Of a stretch of DNA of 64,000 nt, positions 63,695 to 64,000 are shown one piece after another. Positions within the stretch are counted from its first letter, which is position 1. Each line of letters opens with the position of its first letter. Source of the stretch: Haemonchus contortus (taxonomy: Eukaryota; Nematoda; Chromadorea; Rhabditida; Trichostrongylidae); the NCBI GenBank assembly GCA_000469685.2, contig LS997565.1, positions 9,492,505 to 9,556,504 of the forward strand. Reading direction: 5' to 3'. The position numbers and the translations under genes were made by a program. The notes beneath the pieces were generated by a model that was given only the letters and a program-made list of their open reading frames with translations, did no database searches and had not been told where the DNA came from.

Positions 63695-64000
63695 TTTCCA
63701 AGGCAGGAGGAGATTTCTGAGTTTCAAGATTTCAGCTTTTGTATCGAATACTACTTGATAGGTACATAAGTGCAGCCGTGATTCCCAGCAAATACTCGAA
63801 GAACAGCGAAGTTGGTCGACTCTGAAAACTGTTCAAATCTTGAATGCAGTCCTGAGGCTCTACTAGGATGTTGAATGCTTTTCTTCGGTCTATAACCAAG
63901 GGTGTGGCCCTTCGCCGGAGTGATAAATCAGCGTGGCAGATAAGGATTGCTTCAAATCCAAATCTCAAATCAAGCCGTTGTGGCCAAAAAAATAAAAAAT
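63695..64000. other. Right edge, nothing recognised
   Basis: Short ORFs on the minus strand (63968-63732) have no splice context or recognisable family. The sequence ends in an A/T-rich run. Confidence 0.4.

Overview
The window looks like nuclear DNA of a strongylid (clade V) parasitic nematode, most likely a hookworm. The support is: (i) an aspartic protease gene that reads through almost its whole length as the hookworm haemoglobinase APR-1; (ii) many very short introns (about 50-60 bp) with GTAAGT/TTTCAG borders; (iii) TTTCAG-type acceptors just upstream of start codons, as expected for spliced-leader trans-splicing; (iv) nematode-type mobile elements (RTE relic, two Tc1/mariner elements, tRNA-derived SINEs). 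Genes are multi-exon, so no single uninterrupted ORF represents any of them; I rebuilt exons by hand from splice sites and phase. Nothing prokaryotic (operons, CRISPR, rRNA) was seen.

Region 1-7000: two tandem, diverged copies of a small secreted PAN_3/CW-domain gene on the minus strand. The copy starting at 6303 is intact over five exons (272 aa). The copy starting at 716 runs off the left edge and has a 1-nt frameshift in its signal-peptide exon. Their 5' flanks are duplicated too. Region 8400-12320: apr-1-like protease, plus strand, ten exons found; the signal-peptide exon was not located. Region 13497-22051: a 19-exon minus-strand gene for a 691-aa type I membrane protein with signal peptide, three PAN modules, a ZP domain, an RRRR furin-like site and a transmembrane helix (NOAH/LET-653-like apical matrix protein). 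apr-1 and this gene converge.

Region 22.1-44.9 kb: gene-poor. It holds several copies of a tRNA-derived SINE, a perfect 116-bp inverted repeat carrying two 72-nt tRNA-like sequences (one half is an insertion flanked by 16-bp direct repeats), and a few unconvincing ORFs.

Region 44.9-60.2 kb: the most unusual object in the window. It is one minus-strand gene of about 71 exons, of which 69 are symmetric 102-nt exons each coding one 34-residue repeat (key residues YxGGxGERF, RPKDQIDR, PLDG). The exons fall into three arrays: nine diverged exons at the 5' end plus one isolated exon, 41 exons in a 475-bp three-exon higher-order repeat, and 18 exons in a 154-bp single-exon repeat. There is a clear first exon with a start codon and a clear terminal exon with a stop. 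The predicted product is about 2,440 aa without a signal peptide. I do not recognise the family. A Tc1/mariner relic sits in one of its two large introns.

Region 60.2-64 kb: a second Tc1/mariner relic with TA-flanked inverted repeats, a perfect 31-bp-stem hairpin, and an 83-nt microRNA-precursor-like hairpin near the right edge.
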